Source of the DNA: Cylindrotheca closterium
Taxonomy: Eukaryota > Bacillariophyta > Bacillariophyceae > Bacillariales > Bacillariaceae
Reading direction: 5' to 3'
DNA length: 64,000 nucleotides
Assembly: GCA_933822405.4 (NCBI GenBank)
Contig: CAKOGP040000001.1
Location: forward strand, 991,036-1,055,035
The translations under genes and the position numbers were made by a program. Shown one piece after another: positions 52,566-63,239 of this stretch (the stretch's first letter is position 1; each line of letters starts with the position of its first letter). The notes under the pieces were generated by a model that was not told the origin of the DNA, searched no databases, and was given only the letters and a program-made list of their open reading frames with translations.

Positions 52566-55500
52566 ATGGCAAAAACCTCCAAGGCTCACATATTGCCTGA
52601 GAGCTTTGGAATAATGCCGTTTACAGAGAGACAAATTAAAAGAAACAAGAAGCGACGGCGGCAGAGAAGTTCCACCTTGCTTTTCTTTGTCTTCATCCTT
52701 TCCACAGGACCACAGCTCGTATCCTGTTTTATTTGCCGGTCACCCCCATCGGGAGCTTTCAGTCGACATCAAAGTAGGGCATTTCAAGCAGTAAGGAATA
52801 ATCCCGGGAGTGGCGATAAGAGTGGTGACTCAAGGCAGCACCCTTCTTCGAAGCGAAACGGCCGGTCCCACAAATCGATCAACAAAAGTTCGGAAAGCAA
52901 GAGCAGGGCAATAGATGCACTTTCACAACCAAACTCTGAAGGAGAAAATTCGCAATCCAAAAGAAGCAGGAATTCTAGAAAAAGCAGGCGCAAGAATCCT
53001 AGAGGGAGGTATGAAAAACCAAACGAGTCTCAATCTCCCAAAGCACCACTGAAAGCAAAACAAAAACAACCAAAACCACCAAAGAAGGAAAAGAAATCTG
53101 AGTCTTTGGATTCGTTACTGCTCCCACCACTTTCAGATCCATCCAAGAGTGCAATAGGAAAGGCAGAAGATCCATTGCAAGGTGGCCTCTCTTCTTGGGA
53201 AGATTTTCTTTCTGTCGGGAATGAACGAACGAAAGAATCATCACCAAATTTACCAAAATATTCCAAACCGAAGAGTCCCAATAATAAAGGTAGACGGCAA
53301 GAGGATGGCAAAGGGGCGGAAAAGTTTCTTCCCTCGGATGGCGGTGTCACACAAGAGCTTCCTGCGATTTCTGACTTGTTTCCAACAGGCATGTATACAA
53401 AAGCAAAATCCTTGAAAGGGAAAGATGTGGAAATTGATACATCCCCCCCTTCATTAGACGGAGTACTACCTGTGAGTGATCTCTTTTACCGTTCTTCCCA
53501 GTCTATGAACGACGATGATGACTTTGCACATGAAGATGATGAATTGCCATTCTCAGCAGAACAATCCGACCAGCTGACTACTGTCCACAACAAGATCAAA
53601 GTACGGCGGAACAAAGCCAAGGGCGGTGGTGCCAGATCACGGGACAAAATGAAGCGTAAATCATATAAGCATAGAAGAATGGTCCGGCGTGGAATGGAAA
53701 TGTTGGTTGGTGGAGTCCCAATCAATGCCGATCCTCCGCAGCGCTACATGGATCTCGTCTACAATGCAAAAGCGGTCAACTGGAGTGAAACTGTGGTGAC
53801 CAATTCTCGAGACTTTGGGCCGATCTTCCATTCGTCCAGCGTAGCACAGCTATCAGATGTGGAAAGGGGCTTGTTTTGTGAGCACTTTGTGAAAAAGACA
53901 ATGAAATGGGATGTGTGCCCAGACGACCTGATGAGCATCGCAAATGACCACCTTTTGAATAGACCTGACGTCGATGACCAAGACTTAAAAGATGGAGCGG
54001 ATGATTCAGACACAGCCAAATCGAGCTCGTACAATGATGCTCGTGAGGAAAAAGCTGACAATTGGGTGAACGCGGAAAGAACAGAAACGTCAACTGGTAA
54101 CTTTGGCACGTTGACGAGCTTCAAAAATTCTCTTGGTGCTGACGCTAAGCACCTTGATCCCAACGGTGACCCTCGTCTTGGTGGAGAAATTGTGTTTTCG
54201 ATTGGTGTCTCTAGCGATGATTTGCAAACTTGCACACCCGCTGATGCCCCTGTTTTGGAGCGAGTGTTGGCAAAGGGTATTGTCGATGCAATAGACTTGA
54301 CAGGATTTGAAGTCAGTTTTGAGAGTCTTGATTTCAAGGACAGGGAAGATGGGGCAACGCGAATTTCAGGAAGTTTTGTGCTGTCGTTGGAGGGCTCGGA
54401 ATCAATGACGCCCAGAGAAATGGAGAAGAGAGCAGGGCAAATCAACAATGCCCTAGCTCTTGCGATGGACGAAGGAGATGTTCAGCTTGCCATGGCTGCT
54501 GCCGCAAAAGAAGAATCAGGATGGCCTGAGGAGATCCGTAACCGAGTAGTGGAAGAGTTTCTCTTTGATGACGATGACGGAGATGGTCCCCTCTATCAGT
54601 ACGGTGAAGGATCCGATGAAGAATCCGATGAAGAATCCGAAGAAGAAGGAGTCGGCGAGAAGAAGGCAGAGCTTTCGTCAACAGCCAGAGCCAAGAAGGA
54701 ATCCAGCGGACCAAGCTCTTTGGACGTGACAAATGACATAAGGGATACCTATGACGGACCGTTTGGAATGCCTGGAAGCAAGACATACAATGCCGATGAT
54801 TTGTTCCTAGGGGGTGGAAATGATGGAGTGTTTTGGAATTATTCGGAGGAAAATATTCAAGGCGCACCATACGGAGGGCAACTTGGTTTGAGACTAGTGG
54901 ACGCAGTTACACAGCGGGCAACAGAACGACAACCAAGGGTGATTGCAATTGGTGATGTCCATGGTTGTATTGATGAATTACAAGCTTTGTTACGAAAATG
55001 TGATTATCGACCTGGGGATCTGGTTGTTTTCTTGGGTGATCTGGTCAGTAAGGGTCCTGACAGTATCTCTGTCGTCCAAATGGCACGAGAGATTGGTGCA
55101 ATCGGTGTCCGGGGTAACCATGATTTCGAAGTTGTGCGATGGCATCAGGCGATCAAATCTGGGGTTGACCCACCAGTGGTTGGTTCCGAACACTTCCACA
55201 TTGCTTCGTGCTTGAGCAACGCAGACATGAAGTGGATGTATAGTCTACCTTGGTACATCTCGAGCAAAGAGCTTAGCACTCTATTTGTTCATGCTGGTTT
55301 TGTGTCTGGGATTCGATTGGGCAAACAAAATCCTCGTCTGATGATGAACATGAGAAGTATACTTCCTGATGGAACTGTGACCTCTAAGTTCTTCAACAAC
55401 TGGCCTTGGGCTAGACTCTGGGATGGACCACAGACAGTCTTGTTTGGACATGATGCGGATAGAGGTTTGCAACAATACGAACATGCGGTTGGTTTGGACA

Positions 55501-55613
55501 CGGGTTGTGTCTATGGTGGACGTCTCACAGCCTGCATTCTACCAGAAAAGAGGCTTGTGAGTGTTAGTGCGAAGCGAGAATACTTCAAGTATCGTCGAAA
55601 GCACTACGATTAA
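52566..55613 (+). CDS. ApaH/PPP-type metallophosphoesterase with long N-terminal extension
   Basis: Single exon, 1,015 residues; an in-frame ATG at 52614 would give a shorter, more typical signal. The start region is basic then hydrophobic (TLLFFVFILSTGPQLVSCFI), which suggests ER entry or a bipartite plastid signal. Residues about 70-700 are low complexity (Ser/Lys/Asn, acidic) with a moderately conserved block near 390-640. The catalytic domain begins about 785: IAIGDVHGCIDEL (GDxHG, near 795), FLGDLVSKGP (near 823), VRGNHDFEVV (near 849), FGHDADRGL, then GLDTGCVYGGRLTA near the C terminus. This order matches the ApaH/PrpE/Ppn2 branch of the PPP superfamily, which hydrolyses diadenosine polyphosphates, polyphosphate or phosphoproteins using two metal ions. 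The substrate here is unknown. Confidence 0.8.
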   Translation: MAKTSKAHILPESFGIMPFTERQIKRNKKRRRQRSSTLLFFVFILSTGPQLVSCFICRSPPSGAFSRHQSRAFQAVRNNPGSGDKSGDSRQHPSSKRNGRSHKSINKSSESKSRAIDALSQPNSEGENSQSKRSRNSRKSRRKNPRGRYEKPNESQSPKAPLKAKQKQPKPPKKEKKSESLDSLLLPPLSDPSKSAIGKAEDPLQGGLSSWEDFLSVGNERTKESSPNLPKYSKPKSPNNKGRRQEDGKGAEKFLPSDGGVTQELPAISDLFPTGMYTKAKSLKGKDVEIDTSPPSLDGVLPVSDLFYRSSQSMNDDDDFAHEDDELPFSAEQSDQLTTVHNKIKVRRNKAKGGGARSRDKMKRKSYKHRRMVRRGMEMLVGGVPINADPPQRYMDLVYNAKAVNWSETVVTNSRDFGPIFHSSSVAQLSDVERGLFCEHFVKKTMKWDVCPDDLMSIANDHLLNRPDVDDQDLKDGADDSDTAKSSSYNDAREEKADNWVNAERTETSTGNFGTLTSFKNSLGADAKHLDPNGDPRLGGEIVFSIGVSSDDLQTCTPADAPVLERVLAKGIVDAIDLTGFEVSFESLDFKDREDGATRISGSFVLSLEGSESMTPREMEKRAGQINNALALAMDEGDVQLAMAAAAKEESGWPEEIRNRVVEEFLFDDDDGDGPLYQYGEGSDEESDEESEEEGVGEKKAELSSTARAKKESSGPSSLDVTNDIRDTYDGPFGMPGSKTYNADDLFLGGGNDGVFWNYSEENIQGAPYGGQLGLRLVDAVTQRATERQPRVIAIGDVHGCIDELQALLRKCDYRPGDLVVFLGDLVSKGPDSISVVQMAREIGAIGVRGNHDFEVVRWHQAIKSGVDPPVVGSEHFHIASCLSNADMKWMYSLPWYISSKELSTLFVHAGFVSGIRLGKQNPRLMMNMRSILPDGTVTSKFFNNWPWARLWDGPQTVLFGHDADRGLQQYEHAVGLDTGCVYGGRLTACILPEKRLVSVSAKREYFKYRRKHYD

Positions 55614-56015
55614 AGCTAAAACAACATACCGGTACTGTAGAATAGAGGTCGTTTTTCGAAGAAAGTCGGAGTGTGTCTTCGGCCTTTGTCCGTGGCGCCA
55701 ATCAAGTGAATTTGAAAAAGATTGTTGACATCCATCGTGTACAAACGTTCGTGTCTTCGAGTCATTGACGTCAGTCAACCGAACCAAAGTGGAAAAACAA
55801 CCTGTTCTCATTCACCTCAGGTTTCGGAATTCTCGTCCATAGTACCATGTCTACCTACGTGAATACAGATTCAGAAAAAGAACATTTTGAAATTACGAAA
55901 AGAATCTTTGAACTTCAGTCTACACGTCTTTCGAAACAGAAGAAGAAGAATCATCGCCAATCTGATTCATTATCAATCAACGCAACTGTTTGGCACAACA
56001 ACGAAAATATTCACC
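55614..56015. other. 5' region of the small basic protein gene, with uORF
   Basis: About 400 bp between the phosphoesterase stop and the next start. It holds ATACCGGTACTG near 55627-55638 and an open reading frame starting at ATG 55847 and ending at 56029, overlapping the next gene's start by 14 nt. That frame encodes a Lys/Asn/His-rich 60-residue peptide with no known match. Confidence 0.5.
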
Positions 56016-56669
56016 ATGCAGGCCAATGAATCTGAGGATTACGTAATTGTAGACTTTGACTTGAAGAGTCTTGAAGGCAAGGACAATCTTGCCGACGATG
56101 ATTCGTATGACTACTGTGACGATTTGAACTCGGTTCATTCGAGCGGCGAACATTCGAATGCATCGGATTCTGAAGCTGAGAATAGCGTGCTGAGCGTCCC
56201 TTCTGGTCTATTAAAGGAGCTGGATGAGGCTCACGCTGCAGCAAAACTAGCAATCCCACAGGACTCTGAGGATGTCACGACTGAGAGTTCTCAATCTGTC
56301 ACGAATTCTGCTACAGAAGAAAACAACAAACAGACTAGTGCTCCGGAACAGGAGGAACAGAAGGCTCCACAGCCAAGTGTGCCTGTAAAGAGCGCACCTC
56401 TAAGCCGCATTTCGAACAAGAAACGCCGCAAACAAATGAAACTGATGAAAAAGGCCATGGCAGCCGCTAAGGCATCCAAAGCACTGTCGGAGAAGGCTAC
56501 TGCAATGGCTACCTCTTCATCAGTAACGTCTACAAGCAAACCGGTATCAAACGCCAAAAAGATGGCGAGAAAGGGCCGATCTAAGCGTGTTCACCCGCAC
56601 GTCGCTTGTGCATATGAGGAAATCGCAGCTTACCACAATGAGGTCCAAATGATGGGCCCAAGAGTGTAA
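56016..56669 (+). CDS. small basic and acidic low-complexity protein, unknown
   Basis: Single exon, 217 residues from ATG 56016 (upstream in-frame TTG codons are not plausible). The N-terminal half is acidic (MQANESEDYVIVDFDLKSLE, then Asp/Ser/Glu-rich). The middle is Thr/Glu/Pro-rich. The C-terminal third is basic and helical (NKKRRKQMKLMKKAMAAAKA, near 140-159) and may bind nucleic acid or enter the nucleus. The last part (RKGRSKRVHPHVACAYEEI) is the only stretch that looks conserved. No family is recognised. The upstream frame overlaps its start, so translation may depend on uORF bypass. Confidence 0.55.
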   Translation: MQANESEDYVIVDFDLKSLEGKDNLADDDSYDYCDDLNSVHSSGEHSNASDSEAENSVLSVPSGLLKELDEAHAAAKLAIPQDSEDVTTESSQSVTNSATEENNKQTSAPEQEEQKAPQPSVPVKSAPLSRISNKKRRKQMKLMKKAMAAAKASKALSEKATAMATSSSVTSTSKPVSNAKKMARKGRSKRVHPHVACAYEEIAAYHNEVQMMGPRV

Positions 56670-57620
56670 CGGTGCACCTCTCAATTGGGCGACCTATAGT
56701 CGCTCCAAACGCAATTTCTGGAAGGAGTACCTGCAATATGTACAGATCTTCCAGTCTTTCTACTTCTACTACTACTTCTACTAGGCTACTACAAACAAAA
56801 AAACAAAAAAAAGAGATGGCAATCTACTTCAAAACCAGAAAAATTGAAAAAATGAACAAAAAATCCCAGAAAAAATTTGTGTTCTCCAACACGTCCCAAA
56901 CGATGTGTAAGGCCTAACTGATTCCAAGAGCAGGAGCATTCGCGCTACTTGCGTACTAACTATCTAGAATAGAGTATACCTTGGGTCCATTTACCAGTGT
57001 CCTTGCATCAGCGGAAGAAACGAAACTTTCTTTCGGATAACATACTATACCGCATAACAATAGAAATAGAAATAGAAATAAATTTTAAATTATACCTGAC
57101 CTAATTCGTTGGCACTCGTTGTTGTTGAATATATATCAGTAACACAACACGACTGCCATTGTGACAACACATCTCATTGATTGACACGAGCATTCCAGGT
57201 ACGACCCACTCACAATATCTTTTGGAATGCTGACGACACATGGAGCACCCTCGTACGACTTGTACGGGACAGTCCGTCTGTCATCCGCAACACGTATCTT
57301 CTTACTCATTCCATTTTCCTCCCCGAACTTTTTTGGATGAGCTGTCACGAATTTGCAGATGTCAAACCAGCGGCTCGTCTATCGATGTACAATTTGTGGC
57401 AAGTTATAATATTAATTTCTGCTGTTGATTGAATGTTTTACTCCACTGAAGTAAAAAAGTGCGTTCCACATGGGTAGAAACTTGGGATAGGGGTTGTGCT
57501 TGTTGTACATATTGCCGTTCGATTCTTGTCTGAATCAATCCATCGTTCAATTGTTCCATTGCATCCAATGATTTCTCACACCATTTCTTCTCGTTCCACA
57601 TCAACAGGCTCCTTTTGAGC
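56670..57620. other. spacer with simple repeats, 951 bp
   Basis: Lies between the small basic gene and the presequence protease. It holds CTACTTCTACTACTACTTCTAC-type repeats near 56760-56783, an A-rich stretch (56795-56880), and three to four copies of AATAG(A) near 57060-57080. Several short open frames are present, none recognisable. The protease promoter and 5' UTR should lie in the last few hundred bases. Confidence 0.4.
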
Positions 57621-60600
57621 ATGACCATGATGGCATTTGGGCTGTCCATTTCCAGAGGTACCTCTGTTACCGCCTTTTCCTTTGCCGCATTCTCACGTGC
57701 CCCCACTACGGCTGCCCGTCGACAATTCTCAACCTTTGGATACCGCCGGACTGGAGCCCTCCAAAGCACCATGGAGGCTGTGGCTGATTTAACCAAGTCC
57801 ATGGGAGTCGAGCATCCTGCATACGAGATTGTTAAGAATGATTTGGTAGAAGAGTATGGTGCTGCAACCACTCTGTACCGTCATAAGAAGTCTGGAGCTG
57901 AATTGTTGAGCGTGTCCACTGATGACGACAACAAGGTCTTTGGAATCACTTTCCGTACTCCTCCAGAAGATTCTACAGGTGTTCCTCACATTCTTGAACA
58001 TTCTGTTCTCTGTGGAAGTCGAAAGTACAAGACCAAGGATCCATTCGTCCAACTTCTTCAAGGATCCTTGCAAACATTTTTGAATGCATTCACTTATCCA
58101 GATCGTACTTGTTACGTCGTTGCAAGTCAAAACGAGAAGGACTTTTACAACTTGATCAATGTTTACGCTGATGCCGTTTTCCATCCACGAGCAATCAACG
58201 ATCCCAATGTCCATGCACAAGAAGGATGGCACTTGGAGCTTGAGAACAAGGAAGACCCATTGATTTACAAAGGTGTCGTTTACAACGAAATGAAGGGAGT
58301 TTACTCTTCCTCTGATTCTCGTCTTAGTAGAGCATCCCAGCGATCCATCTTCCCCGACACTACATACGGCGTTGACAGTGGCGGTGACCCAAAGGTGATC
58401 CCCGAACTTTCCTTCGAACAATTCGCTGACTTCCACGCCAAGTTTTACCACCCAACAAACTCTCGAATCTACTTCTCTGGAGACGACGATGTCTATGCCC
58501 GCCTTGATATCATGGATGAATACTTGAAGGACTTTGATGTCTCGCCTGAAAGCAAACCTGGAAGTGTCATCGATTGGCAACCTAAGGTATTCAGCGAGCC
58601 ACAAAGGATTGTCGAGGCATACCCAATTGGTGAGGATCAACCTGAAACAAACATGGTCAACATCAACTGGTTGATGAATGACAAGCCCTTCACACCCGCG
58701 GAGGAAATGGCTGTTGGCATCTTGGATCACTTGCTCATGGGAACCACATCGTCAATCCTCCGAAAGACTCTTACAGAGAGTGGACTTGGAGAGTCAATCA
58801 CTGGCGGTGGTCTTTCAGACGAACTTTTGCAAGCTACCTTCTCTGTTGGACTCAAGGGAGTCAAGGAAGAGGATGTCGCCAAGGTTGAGGAACTTATCCT
58901 TAGCACTCTCGAGAAGGTCTCTGAAGAAGGATTCGAATCCGAAGCCATTGCCTCGTCCATGAACACTATTGAATTCCAAATGCGCGAGTTCAACACTGGA
59001 TCCTTCCCCAAGGGTCTCAGTTTCATGCTGGGAGCCATGTCCAAATGGTTGTATGACCAGTCACCAACCGAAGCCCTCAAGTTCGAGGAACCACTTGCTG
59101 AATTGAAGGCAAGAATCGAATCGTCCGGATCAGAGGTCTTCCAAGAGTTGATCAAGAAGTACTTGGTATCCAACACCCACCGTACCACTGTTGAAATGAG
59201 ACCATCAAAGAGTTTGGAAACTGCAGAACTGGAGGAGGAAAAGTCTCGCCTTGCAGCCATCAAGGAGAGCATGAGTGACGAAGACCTTGAAGAGGTAATC
59301 CGGAAGACTCAAGTGTTGAAGAAGTTGCAAGCAACTGAAGATTCACCAGAGGCACGAGCTACTGTTCCAGCATTGGAACTTGAAGACCTCAAACGCGAAA
59401 CCACCGAATTTCCCATTGCCGTCACCGAGAGCGAGAATGACTCTGGTGTTACAGTTATCCGTCACGAACTCGGTTCAACATCGGGCATTGCTTATGTCAA
59501 ATTGGGCGTTGATCTCTCTGGATTGGATGTCGAAGATATTTCATTGCTTCCATTGTTCTCCAGAGTTATGATGGAAACCGGTGCTGGAGACTTCGATCAA
59601 GTGGAGTTGTCCCGAAAGATTGGAACTCACACTGGAGGAATCAGTGTCAGCGTTTTGACCACCGCTGTCCACCCAGACGGATCCGATGAAAGCGATATCT
59701 TGGACGGAAACTACTTGCAAACTAAGCTTATCATGAGCGGAAAGGCAACCAGCGACAAGACGACTGAATTGTTCGATCTCATGAAGATGATCTTGACAGA
59801 TGCCCGTCTGGATTCTCAATCACGTGTGATTGAAATGCTGAAGGAGAGCAAGTCTAGAAGAGAATCTGCAATTATCGGAAGGTAAGAAATTCAGCAAAGC
59901 CCGGAGAATGTCTTTGAATGGATCACTAAACAATGTTGTTTCTTTCACAGTGGACACTCTGCAATCAATACTCGTATGAAGGCTCGATACCGTGTTGGCG
60001 GCTACGTTGACGAAATGATGGGAGGCATCAGTCAATTGGAGACGTTGAAAGAACTCCTGAAGCAGGCCGAGGAAGACTGGCCAACTTTGCTAGCTCGATT
60101 GGAACGCATCCGAAACACAATTCTTGACCAAGAATCATGCCGAAGTGGAATGTTCTTTGATATTACCGGTGATACATCTGTGCAATCCAAGATTGAGGAC
60201 AGCGTCCACAAGTTCCTTGACGAACTCCCAGGTGATGCCAACGGCAAGAAGCTCCAAAACTTTTACAAGGAACAACACCCATGGGTTGAGCCAATCAAGA
60301 AGCTCATGGCTGAATTGGCACCGATCGAAGATGAAGGATTCATTGTTCCAACACAAGTTTCCTACGTCGGAAAGTCAGGCCTTGCCTACGAAGAGGGTGA
60401 ACAAGCGAGTGGAGCCGCTCAAGTTGTCGCTCGCTTTTTGCGAACCGGATATTTGTGGGACCGTGTCCGGGTGATGGGTGGTGCCTACGGAGGTTTCTGC
60501 ACCTTTTCACCGTACTCTGGGTTCTTCTCCTACCTGTCCTACCGTGATCCTAACCTATCTAAGACTCTTGATGTTTACGATGAAGCCGCAGACGCTGTGA

Positions 60601-60920
60601 TTGCGGCTGCTGAACAACTCAAGAAGGACCCCGATGCATTGTCGCAAGCCATCATCGGTACTATCGGGGATATGGATGGAGCTATGAGCCCAGACCAAAA
60701 GGGATACACTTCACTTACAAGATGGCTGGTTAATGAAAGCGCGGAATATAGACAGAAGTTCCGTGATCAAATTTTGGATACCAAGCCTGAGGACTTCCGA
60801 GAATTCGGTGAGAGACTCAAGAACTTGAAGCAATCATCTGTCGCTGTTGTGAGCTCCAAGGGTGAATTCGACAAAGCCAAGGAAGACGGCAAGGTGATGA
60901 AAATGAAGAATATCGTTTAA
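57621..60920 (+). CDS. PITRM1: presequence protease, M16C family (PreP/PITRM1)
   Basis: Two exons: 57621-59881 and 59951-60920, with a 69-nt intron, giving 1,076 residues. The first 45 residues are rich in Ser, Arg, Ala and Phe (VTAFSFAAFSRAPTTAARRQ), as in a mitochondrial or plastid targeting peptide. The zinc site is the inverted motif HILEH near residue 121, with the distal glutamate in VYNEMKGVYSS near 222. The peptidasome pattern continues in exon 2 (MKARYRVGGYVDEMMGGISQ; YLSYRDPNLSKTLDVYDEAA). The enzyme degrades cleaved targeting peptides inside organelles. The exon 1/exon 2 join (IIGSGHSAIN) matches the family. The last 40 bp of coding sequence recur twice downstream as decayed echoes. 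Confidence 0.94.
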
Positions 60921-61050
60921 ATACAGACTCTTGAATAGACCAAGCTAATCATAGTAAAATATGCTACAGAGAACATATCATTGTTTTGCAAAAATACTAG
61001 ATCGCGAGGCTCTTAGTCTTCTCTGGATTTTTCCATCCCGCAGCAAGCAT

Positions 61051-61096
61051 TTGATGAAGCTAAGGAAGATGGCAAGGTGATGAAATTGAAGAACAT
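61051..61096 (+). pseudogene. echo 1 of the presequence protease 3' end
   Basis: GAAGCTAAGGAAGATGGCAA and the following GGTGATGAAATTGAAGAACA closely match the last codons of the protease at 60871-60917 (protein KAKEDGKVMKMKNI). The flanks do not match over any length I can see, so this is a short remnant about 180 bp from its source. Confidence 0.75.
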
Positions 61097-61270
61097 ATTT
61101 CAATCTATTGCTTGCGTACGGTAGACCACACCACGAATCATAATAACATCAAGCTATCAAAACTAGTAATCTAAAATGCACAACGAATGTTTTGGTATCA
61201 GCACAAATGTTTGGATATTTTAAAAGTCGCTCTTGCATATTCATCGCTGTTTCAAGTACTGAAGCTTCGT

Positions 61271-61318
61271 GCGATAAAGCCAAGGAAGACGCCAAGGTGA
61301 TGAGAAAGACAAATATCT
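61271..61318 (+). pseudogene. echo 2 of the presequence protease 3' end
   Basis: GATAAAGCCAAGGAAGACGC followed by CAAGGTGATGAGAAAGACAA repeats the same segment with a few substitutions, about 215 bp beyond echo 1. Like echo 1 it lacks the rest of the exon, and a stop follows in other frames. Confidence 0.75.
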
Positions 61319-61571
61319 TTACAAAACCAGTTTTCTCCACACTGGCAGAGCTAGATTGGTTTGCCAATTTTGGGTGTCTCGTGCAGAAAAGATGAGGTTG
61401 GGAAGCTCATGTAGGTTCTACGCTATCCTAGTACTTTAACGCGTCAAACAACGCGCGTGGTAGAAACAATACGTAGAAAACCTTGCGGAACGGTTCAATT
61501 TCGGCTTGCAGCCGCGGATGCACTATTGAAAAACAACCAGCAACATTGACGGCCAGCTTGCGAGACTGACG

Positions 61572-63239
61572 ATGAATGAGATAGAGGAAGCCCAACATAA
61601 TGGGTTACCTCAACATCAAGTCAGTCAGCAGCCGCCAGCCATATATGGATATCCGGTAAATCCCTCATGGGTTCCGCATCCGTCGCTATCCGCACCTCAG
61701 ATGCATCCAGCGCAAGGGTGAGTTCAACTTCGTCGCATCGCGATTTCCGATAGATTTCGATATTTTCTCCAATTTCGAGACAGAGTAATCAAATGTGTAT
61801 CGGTCGCTGTACGGACTGCCTCGTCACAATGTGCAGATCTTGGCTTGACATTATACTCCGCCGGCTCGTTTATTTATTGAAATGTATTTTTCCTGGTCCA
61901 ACTGTTAAACATCCAACGCTTTCGCTAAATAACGGAAAACGGAGATCGTGTTCCTGTCGGTTCGGTTCACTCAATCATATCTCGTGATTTCGAGGCTGCC
62001 TGTGGCTCAGCGCCGCCGGTGAGAAGCATAGCGTGGCTGACGAAAGACTTTTTCGAGGCTGCCTGTTGCCACTTTGTACAGGTATTCGTTTACTAACCGA
62101 GCGTATCAAACATCCTCTTCGCATACCTCCTACACCTTGGGATTATTGTTGGGATCCCGCAGATACCCTCATCCCATGCAAAACATGGAAGGGGTTCCTC
62201 TACCGCCTGGAATTCCAGGCTTAGGAGGGTCTACAGATCCACTGGAGGCAGTTTTGGGGCCTTTCCCTTGTACTAGGCTCCGGAATCTGCCGTTTGATAC
62301 CACAGTGGAAGATCTTTTGGTGTTTTTCCAAGGGCTTGTGGTCATAGACTTGATTCTGATTGGATCCGGCGAAGCGTATATTGTATTTGCCAATCCAATG
62401 GATTTCCAAATGGCGCTTCAGCGGTAAGTTATGCGTGCCATCACTCTCATGTGTTGTGGATGTCTCGTTTTTCAGCAAATCTGACTTGCTCGGTCATTAT
62501 AATTCTATTTTTGCAGTGACCGGCAGACAATTAGAAGAACATACATTGAAATTTCGCCTGCATCGAGATCGGATTACTATGATGCTGTGTCTCGGGTACG
62601 TGTTGAAAATTACCTAAAGATTTTTTCAATGGCCTCTTTTCAGGGACTGACTTATTGTTTTCTTTTCCTTTTTTTCAGCAACACTGGCAAGAACAGCCAC
62701 GAGATGGAATGCTTATATCGGGCGAAGGCAGATCCGGGGACGATGGCTCGCAACTGGGATTGGAGGGTCTATGGGGAGCATCAGCAGCATCTGCTCCTGT
62801 TCAATCTTTAGCAGGGCAGCAAATGCCGAAACTTGGTGGCAGTCGTGGAGGACCATTGGGTCTCGCTGTAAGCGGTGGCAGTCGTGGAGGACCGGGACGA
62901 GGAGTTGGAGGGAATGCTCCCCCTAGGAGAACCGGAGGAGGCATCCAGATTGGTGAACATACTGGTTTCCTGCGCATGAGGGGCCTTCCATTTAGTGCGA
63001 CCAAAGATGATATTGCAAAATTCTTTGCAATCTACAACCCTGTGCTGGACAGTATTGTATTGACTTATCGGAGTGACGGTAGAGCTACTGGTGAAGCTTA
63101 TGTTGCGTTTGAGTCACCGGATGCATCGAGAAATGCCATGGATCTTCACAGGAAATCTATGGGTAGCAGATACATTGAGTTGTTTTTGAGTAATAAGGAG
63201 GAACACGGGCGAGCCTTGGCGCGTTTTGGCAATCGCTAA
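61572..63239 (+). CDS. hnRNP F/H-type RNA-binding protein with two RRMs
   Basis: Four exons: 61572-61717, 62163-62423, 62517-62595 and 62679-63239. Introns are 445, 93 and 83 nt, and the frame closes at 348 residues. I chose the acceptor at 62163 because it reads MHPAQG then YPHPMQNMEG smoothly; an acceptor at 62082 is also in frame and would add 27 residues. RRM 1 (about 75-155) reads CTRLRNLPFDTTVEDLLVFF, then GEAYIVFANPMDFQMAL and RTYIEI. A Gly/Arg-rich linker (SRGGP repeats) leads to RRM 2 (about 265-340): GFLRMRGLPFSATKDDIAKF and GRATGEAYVAFESPD. The LPF/LRGLPF pattern with missing aromatic RNP residues is that of quasi-RRMs in hnRNP F/H, GRSF1 and ESRP, which bind G-rich RNA and control splicing or RNA fate. 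Confidence 0.8.
61988..62066 (+). repeat. 16-bp direct repeat inside the large intron
   Basis: TTTCGAGGCTGCCTGT occurs at 61988-62003 and exactly again at 62051-62066, within the unusually long first intron of the RRM gene. Confidence 0.85.

Larger units (their letters stand above)
60921..61571. other. spacer with decayed protease 3'-end echoes
   Basis: A 651-bp spacer between the presequence protease and the RRM gene. It contains two degraded copies of the protease 3' coding end (61051-61096 and 61271-61318), each inside short, frame-shifted context. The last 170 bp should hold the RRM gene promoter. No intact gene is seen. Confidence 0.55.

Noticed and set aside
61192..61395. 67-codon frame over the second protease echo
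   Set aside because: Only about 15 residues match the protease end; the rest has no support and no exon continuity.
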